Shown here piece after piece: positions 10,726 through 21,921 of a stretch of 64,000 bases of DNA. The notes beneath the pieces are model-generated. The model had not been told where the DNA came from. It ran no database searches and saw nothing but the letters and a program-made list of their open reading frames with translations. Numbering within the stretch: position 1 is the first letter of the stretch; each line of letters begins with the position of its first letter. The stretch is from Wurfbainia villosa (lineage: Eukaryota > Streptophyta > Magnoliopsida > Zingiberales > Zingiberaceae): positions 89,887,174-89,951,173 of the forward strand of contig CM045991.1 of NCBI GenBank assembly GCA_025175895.1, read 5' to 3'. The position numbers and the translations under genes are program-made.

Positions 10726-13700
10726 ATGGACGAAGACGAACACGAAGTTTACGGCGGCGAGATTCCGGACGAGGCCGATATGGACGCCGACGTTGACATG
10801 TCCCGCTCCGATGAGGACGCTTCCAAGGTACTCCTCTTTCCCATCACCGCTTCTCGTACGAAATTCCATCGAACCCTAACGGTACACCTAATTGTGGATT
10901 GTGTATGAGTCGCAGGAGCTGGAAGAGATGAAGAGGCGGTTGAAGGAGATGGAAGAGGAGGCGACCGCTCTCCGTGATATGCATGCCAAGGTGGAGAAGG
11001 AGATGGGCGCAGGCCAAGGTCCGATCCCCGTACCCTTTTATCCTCTCTCTTTCCTGGTTTCGTTGGTTAGATCGTAAGATGATGTTCATATTTTTGAACG
11101 CTTTTATTGCTATAAGCCTTTAATAGAACTGAATAAACGAATAAGATGGATCCCAAATTATTGAGACATATACTACTTGGCGATGATAATAATGGCAGTG
11201 CTCGAATTTATTCTTTTAGTTATTAGATGTTTGATTGTCATAACAATGCCTCCTTTTTTTCATTGCCCTGATAATTTACGAAAGTATAGGATGATTATGA
11301 ATCAATGTGCATCGCTATGCCTTGTGCTATTTATTTTGGTCAGGTGGTTTCTAAAATTCTATTTCATCAAGAGGGAACTACACTGCTTAAATTTGCTGAA
11401 ATAAGTTTGCAATGTCAAGTCAGTTCATGTCCCTAGTATGGATATTTCTATCATGTCCGTGCTAAATAATGGACAGGAGACAAATCAGACATCACTAACA
11501 CTTGCTTTTGTGTGGGGAGCTTTCTGTTGTGTGACTTAAGTTGCATGTGTTATTCACCTCTATATACTACTATTAGTGCTCCTACCCATTTTTCACTTTG
11601 TACATGAGATATCACGGTATCATATATTTTGTAGCATGGCATTGCAGTAAGTAAGTGAGTATTTATATGCATCTTATTTGTTTCGTTAAAAAAAAATTAT
11701 TCTTCTTGGCTTTGTGTGTTCTTTTGATTGTAAATGTGGTGCTTCAGCCCATTTGTTGATTTAAGATTTTGTTTGTTTCCCTTTTTCCAAGGAGTATTTG
11801 GCCAACTCTATCTTCTAAATTGTGTAGATCCTAATGGAGCGGCGACAAATCAATCAAGCAAAGAGGAGGCTGATTCCCGCTCTATATATGTTGGCAATGT
11901 GAGTTGTCGCAGCTTTATTTGTTAGGTGATTGTGTTTAGGCCTTCAGTTTTCTGTTGTCTGATTGTTGATTTTGGTTTATGCATCACTTGATATTTGCAT
12001 CCGTGGATTCATGTGATATCCTTGACTTCTATATATTGGATTGTGCAACATCCTTTATTCTCAATGGACCTTTGAACCTTATGTATCTATAATTATGTAG
12101 ACTAATCCAATTTGATAAATGTATGTAATGTTTATTTTTCAGGTTTTTGAATATTTTTTGGATCTACAAATGTTGTGCTAGGGGCCTCCATTTAGATATG
12201 TTGGTGTTGATGACATTTAGGATCGCTAAATGGGGATGGGGTGAACAACATACTTGTAAATAAAATTAACTTTCTCTTACTAATTGCCTATCAAGGAACC
12301 ACACATTAATAAAAAAAAAGGTATAAAGAGACAAGTCAAGGATTTTTATTTGGTTCACAATCCCCTGGGATTGTTAGGTCTGAGACCTATGCACAGAGTC
12401 GTATGTCCATTACCTTTCTCCTTTTTGGTAGAGTGTCGAAGGTGGTGAAACCCCTTGCACAAATCAAGTACAATAAATAGGAGAATTATAAAGTAAAGCA
12501 CATTAATTAATGTGTGTCGAATGGCTATGGATGCTTGATCACGAGCTCTTGACCTCCTTTTATACCTTCTATCTTGATTGGATTGATATGCTGACGTAGC
12601 CCGTTCTATCAAAAACACTTGATGTGGCACATCAAGCTTATCTTCGAATATGTTTTCTCTCATCTCTTCTGATGATGTCACACGTTCGATTGATCGGAAA
12701 ACCATTTCCGGTTGATCAAAACCCAGTCAGCTCAGATCTTTGCCCTAGATCGCATTCCACGTGGTATCTGATCACCTAATCCCGCTTCTCCGGTTGTTCA
12801 ATCCCGCTTACATCGGATCTGCATTGTTGGATCAACTCCCACATGGTTTCTAGTTAACTGATCTTGATTTGTAGTCGCCTGATCCGAATCCTGTGATAAC
12901 CTATTCAAACAAATAATGGATAACATTATGCATCAGGCGAATAGACCTATTAGTTCAGTCGATTGGATCATTGGGTCGATCGAAACCCTTGTTTTGGTCA
13001 CTCGAACCTCTTGACTCAACCGACTATGCCTAAGTCCTTAGAAGTTGAGTCTACCCTCATCCCGAGTGTTGGTCACTCAACTCATCTTACTAGCTTACTT
13101 TGTGTAGTCTTCCTCTTGACTTCTCATTCTTCATATGTACTAAGCTCTTTCGGCTCACTCCTCGTGTGTTATTCTCACTCCACTGAAGTACTCTTCCGTC
13201 GAGCTCCTTGTACCTCAGATGCACCAAGCCTGTCAATTCCTTTCCCAAGCCATCATTCTCACTTGTTTGTGTTTTCTATCAAGATCTCGTTATTTTCAAT
13301 GCTCCTCGTCTTCTTCGGTCTCTCAAGTGTTCCATACCACCCTTCATTGAACTCCATCGGATACATGTGTGTTCTCCTAAGTCTTTGCACACTTAAGCAT
13401 ACGTATCAAAAACACCAATAGTGTCTAACTTAAATTTAGTTGACAACACATCAAAACTATGGCTTCACCAATTGGAGTTTTAGCGATTTTCCCCCAACTA
13501 CTCAGGGTTTTACCAAGATATACTACCTACAACTATAATGATGTTTCTATGGATGTTAGATTCTGGTATTTTTTTTGGCTTGCCTTTCTTTTAAGTGACA
13601 TCTTACTTTGCTGTGGCCCAAGCAAGCCTCCATGTTTTTTTGAAAACAGTGTTGGTGCTCATTAGAAATATGATAATTGGAAATAAAGTTGTTATGGTTT

Positions 13701-16700
13701 GGCTGGATCTAAGCGCTAAATGATTCTTAGTTGGTGTCATTCTTCTCAAAGTAGGTACCTTAAATTTGTCATTGTGATATTATAGCATATCCATACAATA
13801 GTTATCTCCCACAATATCGAAGACCTACTCAACCATATAAAGCATTTAGGTATTGTTTTCTAACTTTATAACCCATTGCATAAATTTAAATTGATCCCTT
13901 TTCAGTCTCCAAGCATTTATCCTCTTTTTTATCTGAAAACATCGTATCTGACCTCCTAAATAAAAATAAAATTATAACTAAGAATATAGTTATCATTTGA
14001 TCATGAGAAAATCACTTGCCTTGCTCGTTCAATCCAAAATTATAACATTGCTTCATAAATGCTTCTTTTCATTAGCTTTATTTATTAGCTAATTTTTCTT
14101 CCTCCATGCTCTATGTCACTGTTATTTGGTGATAATATACACTTCAGATAAGAACACAAGGTTGACTTTCTTTGTCTTATTTGATTCTCCTGTAGTACCC
14201 AATTTGGCCCACTGGCCCAGATGAAATGTGACCCAGACAAACAGTTACACATTAGTTTTTCATTACATTATAAAAAGGTCAACTATATAGCCTTAGAGTT
14301 GATGCAAGTTATATGCAAACTGCTCATAATATTTACTTTGATACTTGCCATTATTTTGGGCACATTGGGCCTGGTTATATTTGTTGTTTATAACTCATAT
14401 CATAGATTAAACAGAACTAGTTTTCTACTTCCATTCATTCTCTTTACGTCAGTGAAACACTCGAAAGAAGTTTTTAGGGAAAGAGCTCTTTTTGGATGTT
14501 GCTATTGAAATGCATTTCATTCTCTGACATAGTCATGTTTTTTGAAATTTGTTTAACAGAGCATGTAATAATTGCCGCAGGTGCATTCTTCCTTCTATGA
14601 CTTCTCTGTTACCCACTGTACAGGATGCCTTTGATTATAGTTAGCTTATAGTTGTGAAAATTACAAAGAAAAAAAATGAGATTTTTTTAAGGAAAAAAAA
14701 GGAGAATTATTTGAAAAAATATTGAAGAGTTTGGAAGAAATGAATATTTGGGCCAAAAAAAGAGCTTATAAAAAAAAGTGACATAGCCAAAATAAAATGT
14801 AAAGAAAGAAAGAAATGAATTTGTTGGATAACTTAGAAAAAAGGAGGTGAAAAAAATTATAGAGTTGGTCTAGAGATTGCATGGAAGAATTGAGTGACCT
14901 GGTGGTTTGAAGTTAGGCAGTGGGACAGGTGGTTTGATGTCCATTCTTCTATTGGGCATAATGTAACTCCATTATCCACATCCAACTTAAGGCGCAGATG
15001 CTGACCTTTGTGATGTTTGGAGAACTTTGGGGATGTTGTTACTTAGCATTTCTGGTGAGAGTCTCTGTACTGCTTCTTTTGGCATTTTCACTGTAAGTAC
15101 TAAGATGTTGATGTAGGAAACCATTTCATTTCTTGTTATTTTAATCATTGGAACAATTCCTTTTATTCACTGCTGTCTTTTTCTGGAAATAAGAATATGT
15201 TGGTGCACAACTAGTGATTTTCAATGATTTTTTGCTATAGTGTTGGTGTGTAGACAAGATAGAGACTTCAATTTTTTATCATATAGTTTATGTATTTGCT
15301 GAAGGGGAGTCTTGGCGCAATGGTAAAGTTGTTGCCGTACGACCTGAAGGTCATGGGTTCGAGTCTTAGAAATAATCTCTTGCAAAGTAAGGTGAGACTG
15401 CATATAATAAATCCTTCCTCGGGACCCTGCATTGGCGGAAGCTTGCACGGAGCTGCCCTTTATAGTTTATGTATTTGCTGTTGTTGGTTATCCTTGTCAG
15501 CATGATGTTCTTTTTTGTTTTTGGTTCCTATCTGATAAGTTATCTCGTGAACTCATAACATTTGAATTATTAAACATGTATGAATGTTATCGCTTATCGG
15601 TTTGATTTCCCTGGGAAAAAAGGCTATTACATTGTCATTGCTTACATCTCACAGTGGGTGCATTATATAAAAAGACTATTACTGATCGACTGACATTTGT
15701 AAATTACGTAATACGTATGATATTTTTGGATAAATGTGAAGTAATTGTAACAAAAATGGTTTTTCCATTTGTTGGAACATTTTTTCTTGTAGTTTGTATA
15801 ATTGATTGTTGTCAGGTACATGATATTTTTCTGGTATTCAAGTAATTATTAAAGCGTTTGATTAAAAAAAAATGTATTAGGTTTGAAGAATTCAGTTCTC
15901 CAGTTTTCTGAAGTTCGATGAAAAAAAATGTGGACGATTCATTGCCCCTTTGGTCTTTCTGCACATTGATTGGACTCAACTTCACTTATTATTATTATAT
16001 TATTATTTTTTGCTGAAACCTGAAAGTACCACTGTACACTCTCAAACTGATGTCCATATCCTTGAGAACTTTAAGTTATTGGCAAGGTTGCCAATGAATC
16101 AGTGTCTAGCCTGAATATATACAACACAAGATGCACCAGGTTTGCACAAGTAGGTGTATAGTTTGGCAATTGAATGCTGGATGGCCAAATTTAAAGAACT
16201 TGGATGACTTTTTAGTTTTAACCTGCAGAAGTGAAAGTATCCTTTGAGAGATCCTAACAATTACTATGTAGATAATGATGTTATTGCTCCTAAACCTATG
16301 AGATATAATATCAAAACTTTGAAGATGTTCATAGAAGCTGAGTTTTTCTGTACGATAGACATGATCAAATGCAGTGTTTGATTGATGCATCTTATTAGAA
16401 TTGTTGTCTATGTTGAAACTATGTTTTTTATGTTTGATAGTTATGCTAAATGGGATAAGGTTGAGAGCTTTTGGTGCAATTATAAAATTGTTGTCATGTG
16501 ACCTTGTGGTCACAGGTTGAGTCGCAGAAATAACTTCTTGCATACAAGACTCAATGTGATCCAATCTTTCTTGGAAACCTCCGTTGACCTTTTTTTTTTT
16601 TTAATAATACTTATACATTTCTGCAGAAAGCCCTAACTATTCAACCATGAGCAACTCAGCAACATCTTGAGTTGGAAAGTGACTGCTAGGCTGATATTTG

Positions 16701-17275
16701 ATATTGTTATTAAAACTGCAGGTTGAATATGCTTGCACTCCTGAAGAAGTTCAACAGCATTTTCAGTCGTGTGGGACAGTTAACAGGGTCACTATTCTCA
16801 CTGACAAATTTGGTCAGCCAAAGGGTTTTGCTTATGTTGAATTCTTGGAAGCAGAGGCTGTCCAAGAGGCTCTTCAGTTGAATGACTCTGAGCTGCATGG
16901 TCGTCAACTCAGGGTTTGCTACTTTCTTCCAAATATTTTTCTCACCGCATTCTTATAAACAGTAGCGTTGGTTTTTCTAACAAGATTAACACTTTGTTTC
17001 AGGTTGCAGCCAAGCGGACTAATATTCCAGGGCTGAAGCAGTTCCGTCCTGGACGATTCAATCCTTACATGGCATATCCATATAGCAGGCCATACATGCC
17101 ACCCTACTATGCCTCCCCTTATGGATATGGGTTGGTGCCCCCATCTTCTTCCTATTAACCCTAGGTTCATTCTATTAGCTGTGGAGTCACTAATCATAAA
17201 AAAAAACTCTTTGTATCACTTTGCAGGAGGTTTCCTCGATTCAGAAGGCCAATGCGCTATAGGCCTTACTTCTAA
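10726..17275 (+). CDS. PABN: Nuclear poly(A)-binding protein, PABN1/2/3 (PABPN1-like)
   Basis: Six exons with GT-AG borders: 10726-10827, 10916-11018, 11828-11898, 16722-16913, 17003-17130, 17227-17275; 645 bases, 214 residues, in the normal range for plant PABN proteins. The family binds growing poly(A) tails in the nucleus and controls tail length. The N-terminus (1-34) is acidic. Residues 35-66 (ELEEMKRRLKEMEEEATALR...) form a coiled coil. The RRM spans about 86-160, with RNP2 IYVGNV (88-93) split by intron 3 and RNP1 KGFAYVEF (126-133). The tail (161-214) is rich in R, Y and P, ends RRPMRYRPYF, and is the arginine-methylation and nuclear-import region in relatives. An in-frame GTG at 10717 is not needed; the ATG at 10726 fits MDEDEHE. 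Intron 3 is 4.8 kb and full of insertions. Reading through intron 5 would add only LVPPSSSY and a stop. All exons join in frame, so this looks functional. Confirmation: cDNA across intron 3. Confidence 0.96.
12199..13498 (+). mobile_element. Probable solo LTR or LTR-type non-autonomous insertion
   Basis: Starts TGTTGGTGTTGATGAC followed by a GATCGCTAAATGGGGATGGGG stretch (words typical of plant LTR 5' ends with the GGGGTGAA block), continues with a phrase resembling the common 'accttggttcacaatcccc' LTR segment, and ends with GACAACACATCAAAAC and TTTTCCCCCAAC. No internal coding sequence and no primer site. I found no clean target duplication, so the limits are approximate. Confidence 0.45.
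15282..15301 (+). repeat. Left target-site duplication of the SINE
   Basis: tatagtttatgtatttgctg is identical to 15461-15480 on the other side of the SINE. A perfect 20-base copy implies a young insertion. Confidence 0.95.
15302..15460 (+). mobile_element. Au-type SINE (tRNA-derived), recent insertion
   Basis: Begins AAGGGGAGTCTTGGCGCAAT (tRNA-like A box TGGCGCAATGG), carries the B box GGGTTCGAGTC at about 15356, and ends GGAGCTGCCCTT, as in plant Au SINEs, which are transcribed by RNA polymerase III and move by a LINE's machinery. It is 159 bases long, near full length. It is flanked by a perfect 20-bp direct repeat (15282-15301 and 15461-15480). It lies in the sense direction in intron 3 of the PABN gene. 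Confidence 0.93.
15461..15480 (+). repeat. Right target-site duplication of the SINE
   Basis: Exact copy of 15282-15301, directly after the SINE 3' end. Confidence 0.95.
16462..16592 (+). mobile_element. Degenerate Au-type SINE
   Basis: AGCTTTTGGTGCAATTATAAAA corresponds to the SINE head, GTCATGTGACCTTGTGGTCACA to its middle, and CACAGGTTGAGTCGCAGAAA to the B box region; the tail is diverged and followed by a T run. No target duplication seen. It is clearly older than the copy at 15302. Confidence 0.75.
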
Positions 17276-17471
17276 CTAGTGAATTCTTCACCTGTCTCGG
17301 CGCACTGAATGTTTATCCCTCAGGGTTTGCCTCTAAATATCAGAGGGGCTTGCTTCCACATTTGGTTGCGCTTAACGTTGTTTAGTTGATGGTTTAGGAC
17401 TACTATGATACCTTGTCTTGCATCTAATTCGTGTTGAAATTGCTAAACGTTCCTGGAAGAAACTTGCAACC

Positions 17472-17477
17472 AATAAA
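17472..17477 (+). terminator. Candidate poly(A) signal of the PABN gene
   Basis: AATAAA lies 197 bases after the stop codon, in CCAATAAATATC. It is the first canonical hexamer in the 3' region. Position is reasonable for a plant 3' UTR; not otherwise supported. Confidence 0.45.
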
Positions 17478-17539
17478 TATCTACTTGACATTTATGCCTT
17501 GGACATAGCAGATGATTTACCCTTGTAATCAGATTTAAC

Positions 17540-18210
17540 TAATGTGATGGTTTAGGTTTATTCTTTTTTTTTTTTGTCGTTGCTTGCCGGTAGATAAACT
17601 GTCGATCAAATTTTGTAAATAATGAACACCTTTTTTTTTTCCTGCTTAATTTCCTGATTATATAGGGTATTCCTAGGAAAATTAGTGTGATAAATTTTGA
17701 CCATTCTGATCGAATGAGTGATTCCTGTTGCATGTCTTCTTGTCTTTTTTTTTTTTTTTTGGTCTTGGTAATAATAAAATTGGATGTTTTTCCTTCAAAT
17801 GGTAATCACTGATGTTAGTTTACAGATGGTGATTGAAAAAAATCTGCTCCTGCATTGACTTGAAAAAAATTTCAATCAATGTGAGATGTAATTTTATTTT
17901 GTATTGTAAAAAGTTATTTTTATTATTCTAATTCGGGATTTTTAAATGGCACGTTATGCAATTTTACAATTATTGGCTCATAATCAATTCCTGAGACCCG
18001 AGTAAAGAAGAAACAGATGAATTAAAGCTCACCTTATCTACATGGATACAGGAAGCTAAAGCCATGTCAGCATCTATAATTTGAGATTGTTTCATAGCCC
18101 GATAGTGCCACTGTCTGCGACAATCTGATAGGTGTCCAGTTCAATTTTTAGATATTTATTATTTTTAATTATGATACAGTTATAGAATTTTTAATTATGA
18201 TATATATAAT
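17540..18210. other. Intergenic, T-rich, no gene seen
   Basis: Contains several T homopolymers (17560, 17630, 17744) and AT-rich sequence. No coding similarity recognised in six frames. Confidence 0.55.
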
Positions 18211-18327
18211 GGTGATATCTTGGGCAACGCTTTATGTGCACCTGTCGATGTAACGGTGTCATGAGGCGAGATGATGTGGCATTGTCACATCGACAGGTGC
18301 GCATAAAACGTCGCCTAGGATAACACC
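18211..18327. repeat. Foldback (inverted repeat), arms about 41 bp
   Basis: GGTGATATCTTGGGCAACGC... at 18211-18251 pairs with ...GCGTCGCC-like sequence ending GGATAACACC at 18287-18327, leaving a loop of about 35 bases. The best-matched stretch is TGCACCTGTCGATGT against ACATCGACAGGTGCG. It may be a MITE-like element, but no target duplication was found. Confidence 0.75.
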
Positions 18328-18329
18328 AT

Positions 18330-18384
18330 TGCATCAACAGACGCGCATAAAGTGTGATATCATCATTATGTGCATCTATCGATG
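18330..18384. repeat. Second, shorter foldback built from the same words
   Basis: GCATCAACAGACGCGCATAA pairs imperfectly with TTATGTGCATCTATCGATG around a GTGATATCATCA centre. The words are variants of those in the adjacent 18211-18327 foldback, so the two look like duplicates of one unit. Confidence 0.65.
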
Positions 18385-19090
18385 TGGAGGTGCCACCTTG
18401 TCTCGCCCATGCTATGCCTCGCCTCATAAATTTCTCTCTTAGTTTCTCAATTTCGATTTCCCTCGCCTTTTTTGCTTTGCTGTCGCAATCCGACCCTTCC
18501 CTCTTTCTTTTGATTTCTTTTCCGACGCTAGGTTTTCTGCTCCATTGTGATCCTCGCCTCCTGCCCCGTGCTACGCCCCTTGCCGTGCGGTCGCGAGCAG
18601 TCTCTCGCCATGTCGATCTCGCCACAGGCCCTGTAAAGCTCCTAGTTTATCCGCTTCATACATTTCTATTTCTTCGATTGATGTAGTTATACTACAATGC
18701 CTTGTGGTGTACCATGATATCTTCTCCCTTTTTTCCTGTAGTTGTTTTGGTCCAGTAACTATTTTGTTGATGTTAATTCACCTTATTTTTTTTAGGAAAT
18801 AATTATCTAGTTGATGTTGGCTTCTAACGAATCTGATTGGCGTTGAAGCATTTACTACTGGTTGATGCTGAAGCATTTACTATTTTTCCTATCTGACTTT
18901 AAGCAAATTTGCATCTTCTCACTTTTTTAATTTCTTACTCTAAATCATGGATTTACACATCTTTCGGGTGAGGTTATCGTTGGGGTTGTTTTTTCCCTTG
19001 GCTAATATGCCTTAAAAAATTCTCGCGACATTTTAATTAACGGAATGAACCTTCTTTGATTTGATTTAGGCGATGATTATAGCTTACCCG
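18385..19090. other. Unassigned stretch
   Basis: Pyrimidine-rich from 18390 to 18560, then AT-rich. Short open frames on both strands (18191-18686) show no recognisable domain; the minus-strand one is arginine-rich because of GC composition. Nothing assigned. Confidence 0.5.
19086..19090 (+). repeat. Target duplication acccg (left) of solo LTR
   Basis: Same five bases occur at 20587-20591 right after the LTR end. Removing the LTR restores agctt-acccg-tgcttgtc. Confidence 0.88.
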
Positions 19091-20586
19091 TGTTGGTGCA
19101 ATTGGTCCAGGTCACGATTGACCAAACTTGAGTTTGACTCAAGTAGTATTTTGATGTTTGACAATGGATTGACCATTGCTTGACAATGGGTTGACTATAT
19201 GGTTGATATGGGGTTGACCATATGATCAGAGAAGTCCAAGTGAGACACTTGGTATGTAAAGTTCAAGTTTTGTGTACTTTGCATGGAAAGTCCAAGTCTT
19301 GGGTACTTGGCATGGAAAGTCCAAGCATGGATCTTGGCAATTGAAAAGTCCAAGCATGAGTCTTGACATTTAAAAAGTCTAATATGGAGTTGGCAAGAAA
19401 AGTCCAAGGGTATTATATTGACGGCGTAAAGTCCAAACTGTAGTCTTGGTAGTATAAGTCCAATGTTTGGTGGCGTAAAATCTAAGCGTGTGTCTTGGCA
19501 GCGTAAGTCTAAATATACTTTGGCGGTGTAGACCCGGTTAGCATGATAATAGCCAATGAAAGCACCTGAAGGATAGCAGATAGATGAACAAGTCATGGAT
19601 GACTTGGAGGGATCCAATAGGCGTGAGGCTGATGGAAGTGACTAGAAGACTTAGGTCTAGGCTAAGAGTGGTCTAGCAAGTATGAGGGGATCATACTTGG
19701 GGTAAACCTCATGTTTGAGGTTTAGCAGTCGATTGGTCAAGTGTTTTGACACTTGGCAGTCGAGTCGACTCTGAGCAGTTGACTGAGATTATGACTAGTC
19801 GACTAGTCGGGAGTTGACTGACGATCGACTGTGGCCGAGTGGCCTTGGCAATCAACTACAATGGAGTCGACTGCTGTTTGGGGCCATGAGCACAAAAAGT
19901 TCCGTAATTGACTGGGTAGTCGATTGACATGGCAGTAGTTGATTGCTAGGATTTGTCAGTCGACTGATGAGCTATCAGTTGGAATTTTTCTACCGTGAAT
20001 TAAGTCGTTATCTCATAACGGCTATAGGAGTAGTCGACTGATGGGTATCGACAGTCGACTGCTAGGCGAAAATCATCCCAATTTGCAGCTTTATAAGGAG
20101 CATTGAAGGGAGGATTTTGGCAGCGGTTCCTTGGGCGTTTTGAGGCGAAGTACTAGTGCATTTCAAGATCTTCAAGAGCAGTCCAAGCAACCAACAAACA
20201 AAGCATTCAAAACAATATTTTGTAAAGCTTCATTTATTTGTATTTCATTATTGTCTTTGTATTTTCTTGTATTTCTTGCTTATTATTATAAGCTCACATT
20301 GTAAGGGGTTTTCTCCACCTCCGACTTGTTGTCGAGAAAGAGAGGTTTATTAGTGGTGGGTGCATCACTAGAGCTCATTTGAGCTCGCCCCGTGGAGTAG
20401 GAACCCTAAGGTTCCGAACTACATATATCCTTGTGTATTGTGAGTATTTGTCGTATTTTGTTATTTCTTTATTATTATTATCACTACGCATAACAAGCCT
20501 CGTAGACAAACGCGAATGCAATCCATCTAGACAAAGTGAAATCACTATTCACTCTCCCCCCTCTAGCGATCAACGATTCCTCTACA
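19091..20586 (+). mobile_element. Solo LTR, SIRE-like family (1496 bp)
   Basis: Starts TGTTGGTGCAATTGGTCC and ends CCCTCTAGCGATCAACG...TCTACA. It matches along its length with the LTR at 24381-25873 (1493 bp). Flanked by the 5-bp duplication acccg (19086-19090 and 20587-20591), with no internal region, so it is a solo LTR left by LTR-LTR recombination. Carries many CAGTCGACTG-type words (19730-20070). A TATAAGGAGC word at about 20091 could be its promoter core. Confidence 0.93.
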
Positions 20587-20591
20587 ACCCG

Positions 20592-21730
20592 TGCTTGTCA
20601 CACTAATCATGAAGCAAAGGGGAAACAATGGTTGAATTTCTTAATATGAGTTTGTTGTGTTCTGTCAATTTGTAGTGATGGCTTACTTAAAAATTTTGAT
20701 TATCTAGTGTTGCTTCAGAGATGATGATCGATGAAATTATTTGACATAACATTTTATATTTACTTGTTTTCCTCTGTTTTTAGAATTTGACATATTAACA
20801 TTTTCCTCTGCTTGTTAATGGTGTTTTGTCCATTGTTTTTAGGTATAGATGGCTCGAAGTCCCTGCTTTTGCAGGGAGAATCCAACCTACTCGGTGCTGC
20901 TATAATCACATGCAATATTTTAGAATTTTCTGAGGCAAAATTAATCTTTATCTATAAGACTCCAACTTTTTTATTCACTATTTTGCGCATGTTATTTCAA
21001 TTGAACAATTACAGATAAAGCAAATAAAACTCGATTTTAGTTGGTTGTTCTGTCTTTGTGTGTTCTAACAATTTTTGTGTGTGACTAAGCCAAATATTCG
21101 TTATTTTTCTGCTCGCAAACTATCCTCATGCCTAGTATATGAACCAATCATCTGGAACTCATAAATTCACAAATTAGATGTTGCTCTCTCTTTCACTTTG
21201 AGATTTGGATCACATCACTAAAGTTTATTAAAGAAATAAAAGTTTCAGATATGAAAGTGGTGGTGTCTAGAAATTTTTATAAATAAATATCAATTTGTAT
21301 TGTAAAGTCCATATATTTGAATGGTGATTCCATTTGAACCTTCATACTAGTTTTGTTATGTTGTTCTATGATTTTTTTTATTTACTTCCTTACAAGTGAT
21401 GGAATTATTTAACATTATTGTTTCAATTATTATTACGGTTCTGACCATGAATTTTATTAATTTTTTATTCTATTTGTTAGTATTTGTACTTGTCAGTTGG
21501 TATTTATTTTTATATTTTAACATTTTTTGAGTTATGTGAAGTTTTTAACTTTGATAGTTTCATAAGGATTTAGTTTTTTTTTATCATGTAATTATAATTC
21601 AAAAGTGTTTGGTAAAATTGAGTCTCTTGTTTGTTATTTTATTTTTGTGGCATGCCTTTTCTCTTCAGTATTTTTAAATTTATGAATTATTACTGTTTAC
21701 ATTTTAATCTTTATACTCTTTCCTCTAAGA
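20592..21730. other. Unassigned AT-rich stretch upstream of HSP70 fragment
   Basis: No coding similarity recognised. It directly precedes an HSP70 exon-like piece and ends in a pyrimidine stretch and AG, so at least its 3' end may be former HSP70 intron. I searched for the HSP70 first exon (start of the ATPase domain, GIDLGTTYS-type) and did not find it. Confidence 0.5.
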
Positions 21731-21921
21731 GATGCCAAGCATTTAATTGGAAGGCGCTTTAATGATGCTTCAGTTCAAAGCGACATCAAGCTCTACCTTT
21801 TAAGGTTATTGTTGGTCTAGGTGATAAACCCATGATTGTTGTCAATTACAAGGGGGAGGAAAAACAATTTACAACTGAAGAGATTTCTTCTATGGTTTTG
21901 ATAAAGATGAGAGAACTGTAA
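21731..21921 (+). pseudogene. HSP70 (cytosolic Hsc70) fragment
   Basis: Reads DAKHLIGRRFNDASVQSDIK, then, after loss of one base near 21796, PFKVIVGLGDKPMIVVNYKG and EEISSMVLIKMREL followed by a stop. This is the nucleotide-binding domain stretch right after residue ~75 of plant cytosolic HSP70, a chaperone that folds client proteins. The piece begins where the conserved first intron of plant HSP70 genes ends (an AG precedes ATGCC), suggesting it came from genomic DNA. About 63 codons remain of ~650, so it is dead. Neighbouring repeats imply it was carried or stranded by rearrangement. Confidence 0.9.

Larger units (their letters stand above)
11899..16721 (+). other. Intron 3 of the PABN gene, 4.8 kb
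   Basis: Bounded by donor GTGAGT after GGCAAT and acceptor TGCAG before GTTGAATATGC, interrupting the RNP2 motif. It contains an LTR-like block (12199-13498), a SINE with target duplication (15282-15480), an older SINE (16462-16592) and an A/G-rich stretch (14650-14870). The other introns of this gene are 88 to 809 bases, so the length here is largely due to insertions. Confidence 0.85.

Noticed and set aside
15302..15400. Possible tRNA gene
   Set aside because: A and B boxes are present, but the sequence between them and the 3' part do not fold as a tRNA; target duplications and length identify a SINE.
18191..18625. 144-residue arginine-rich minus-strand open frame
   Set aside because: Starts in a foldback sequence and its composition follows local GC skew; no domain recognisable.
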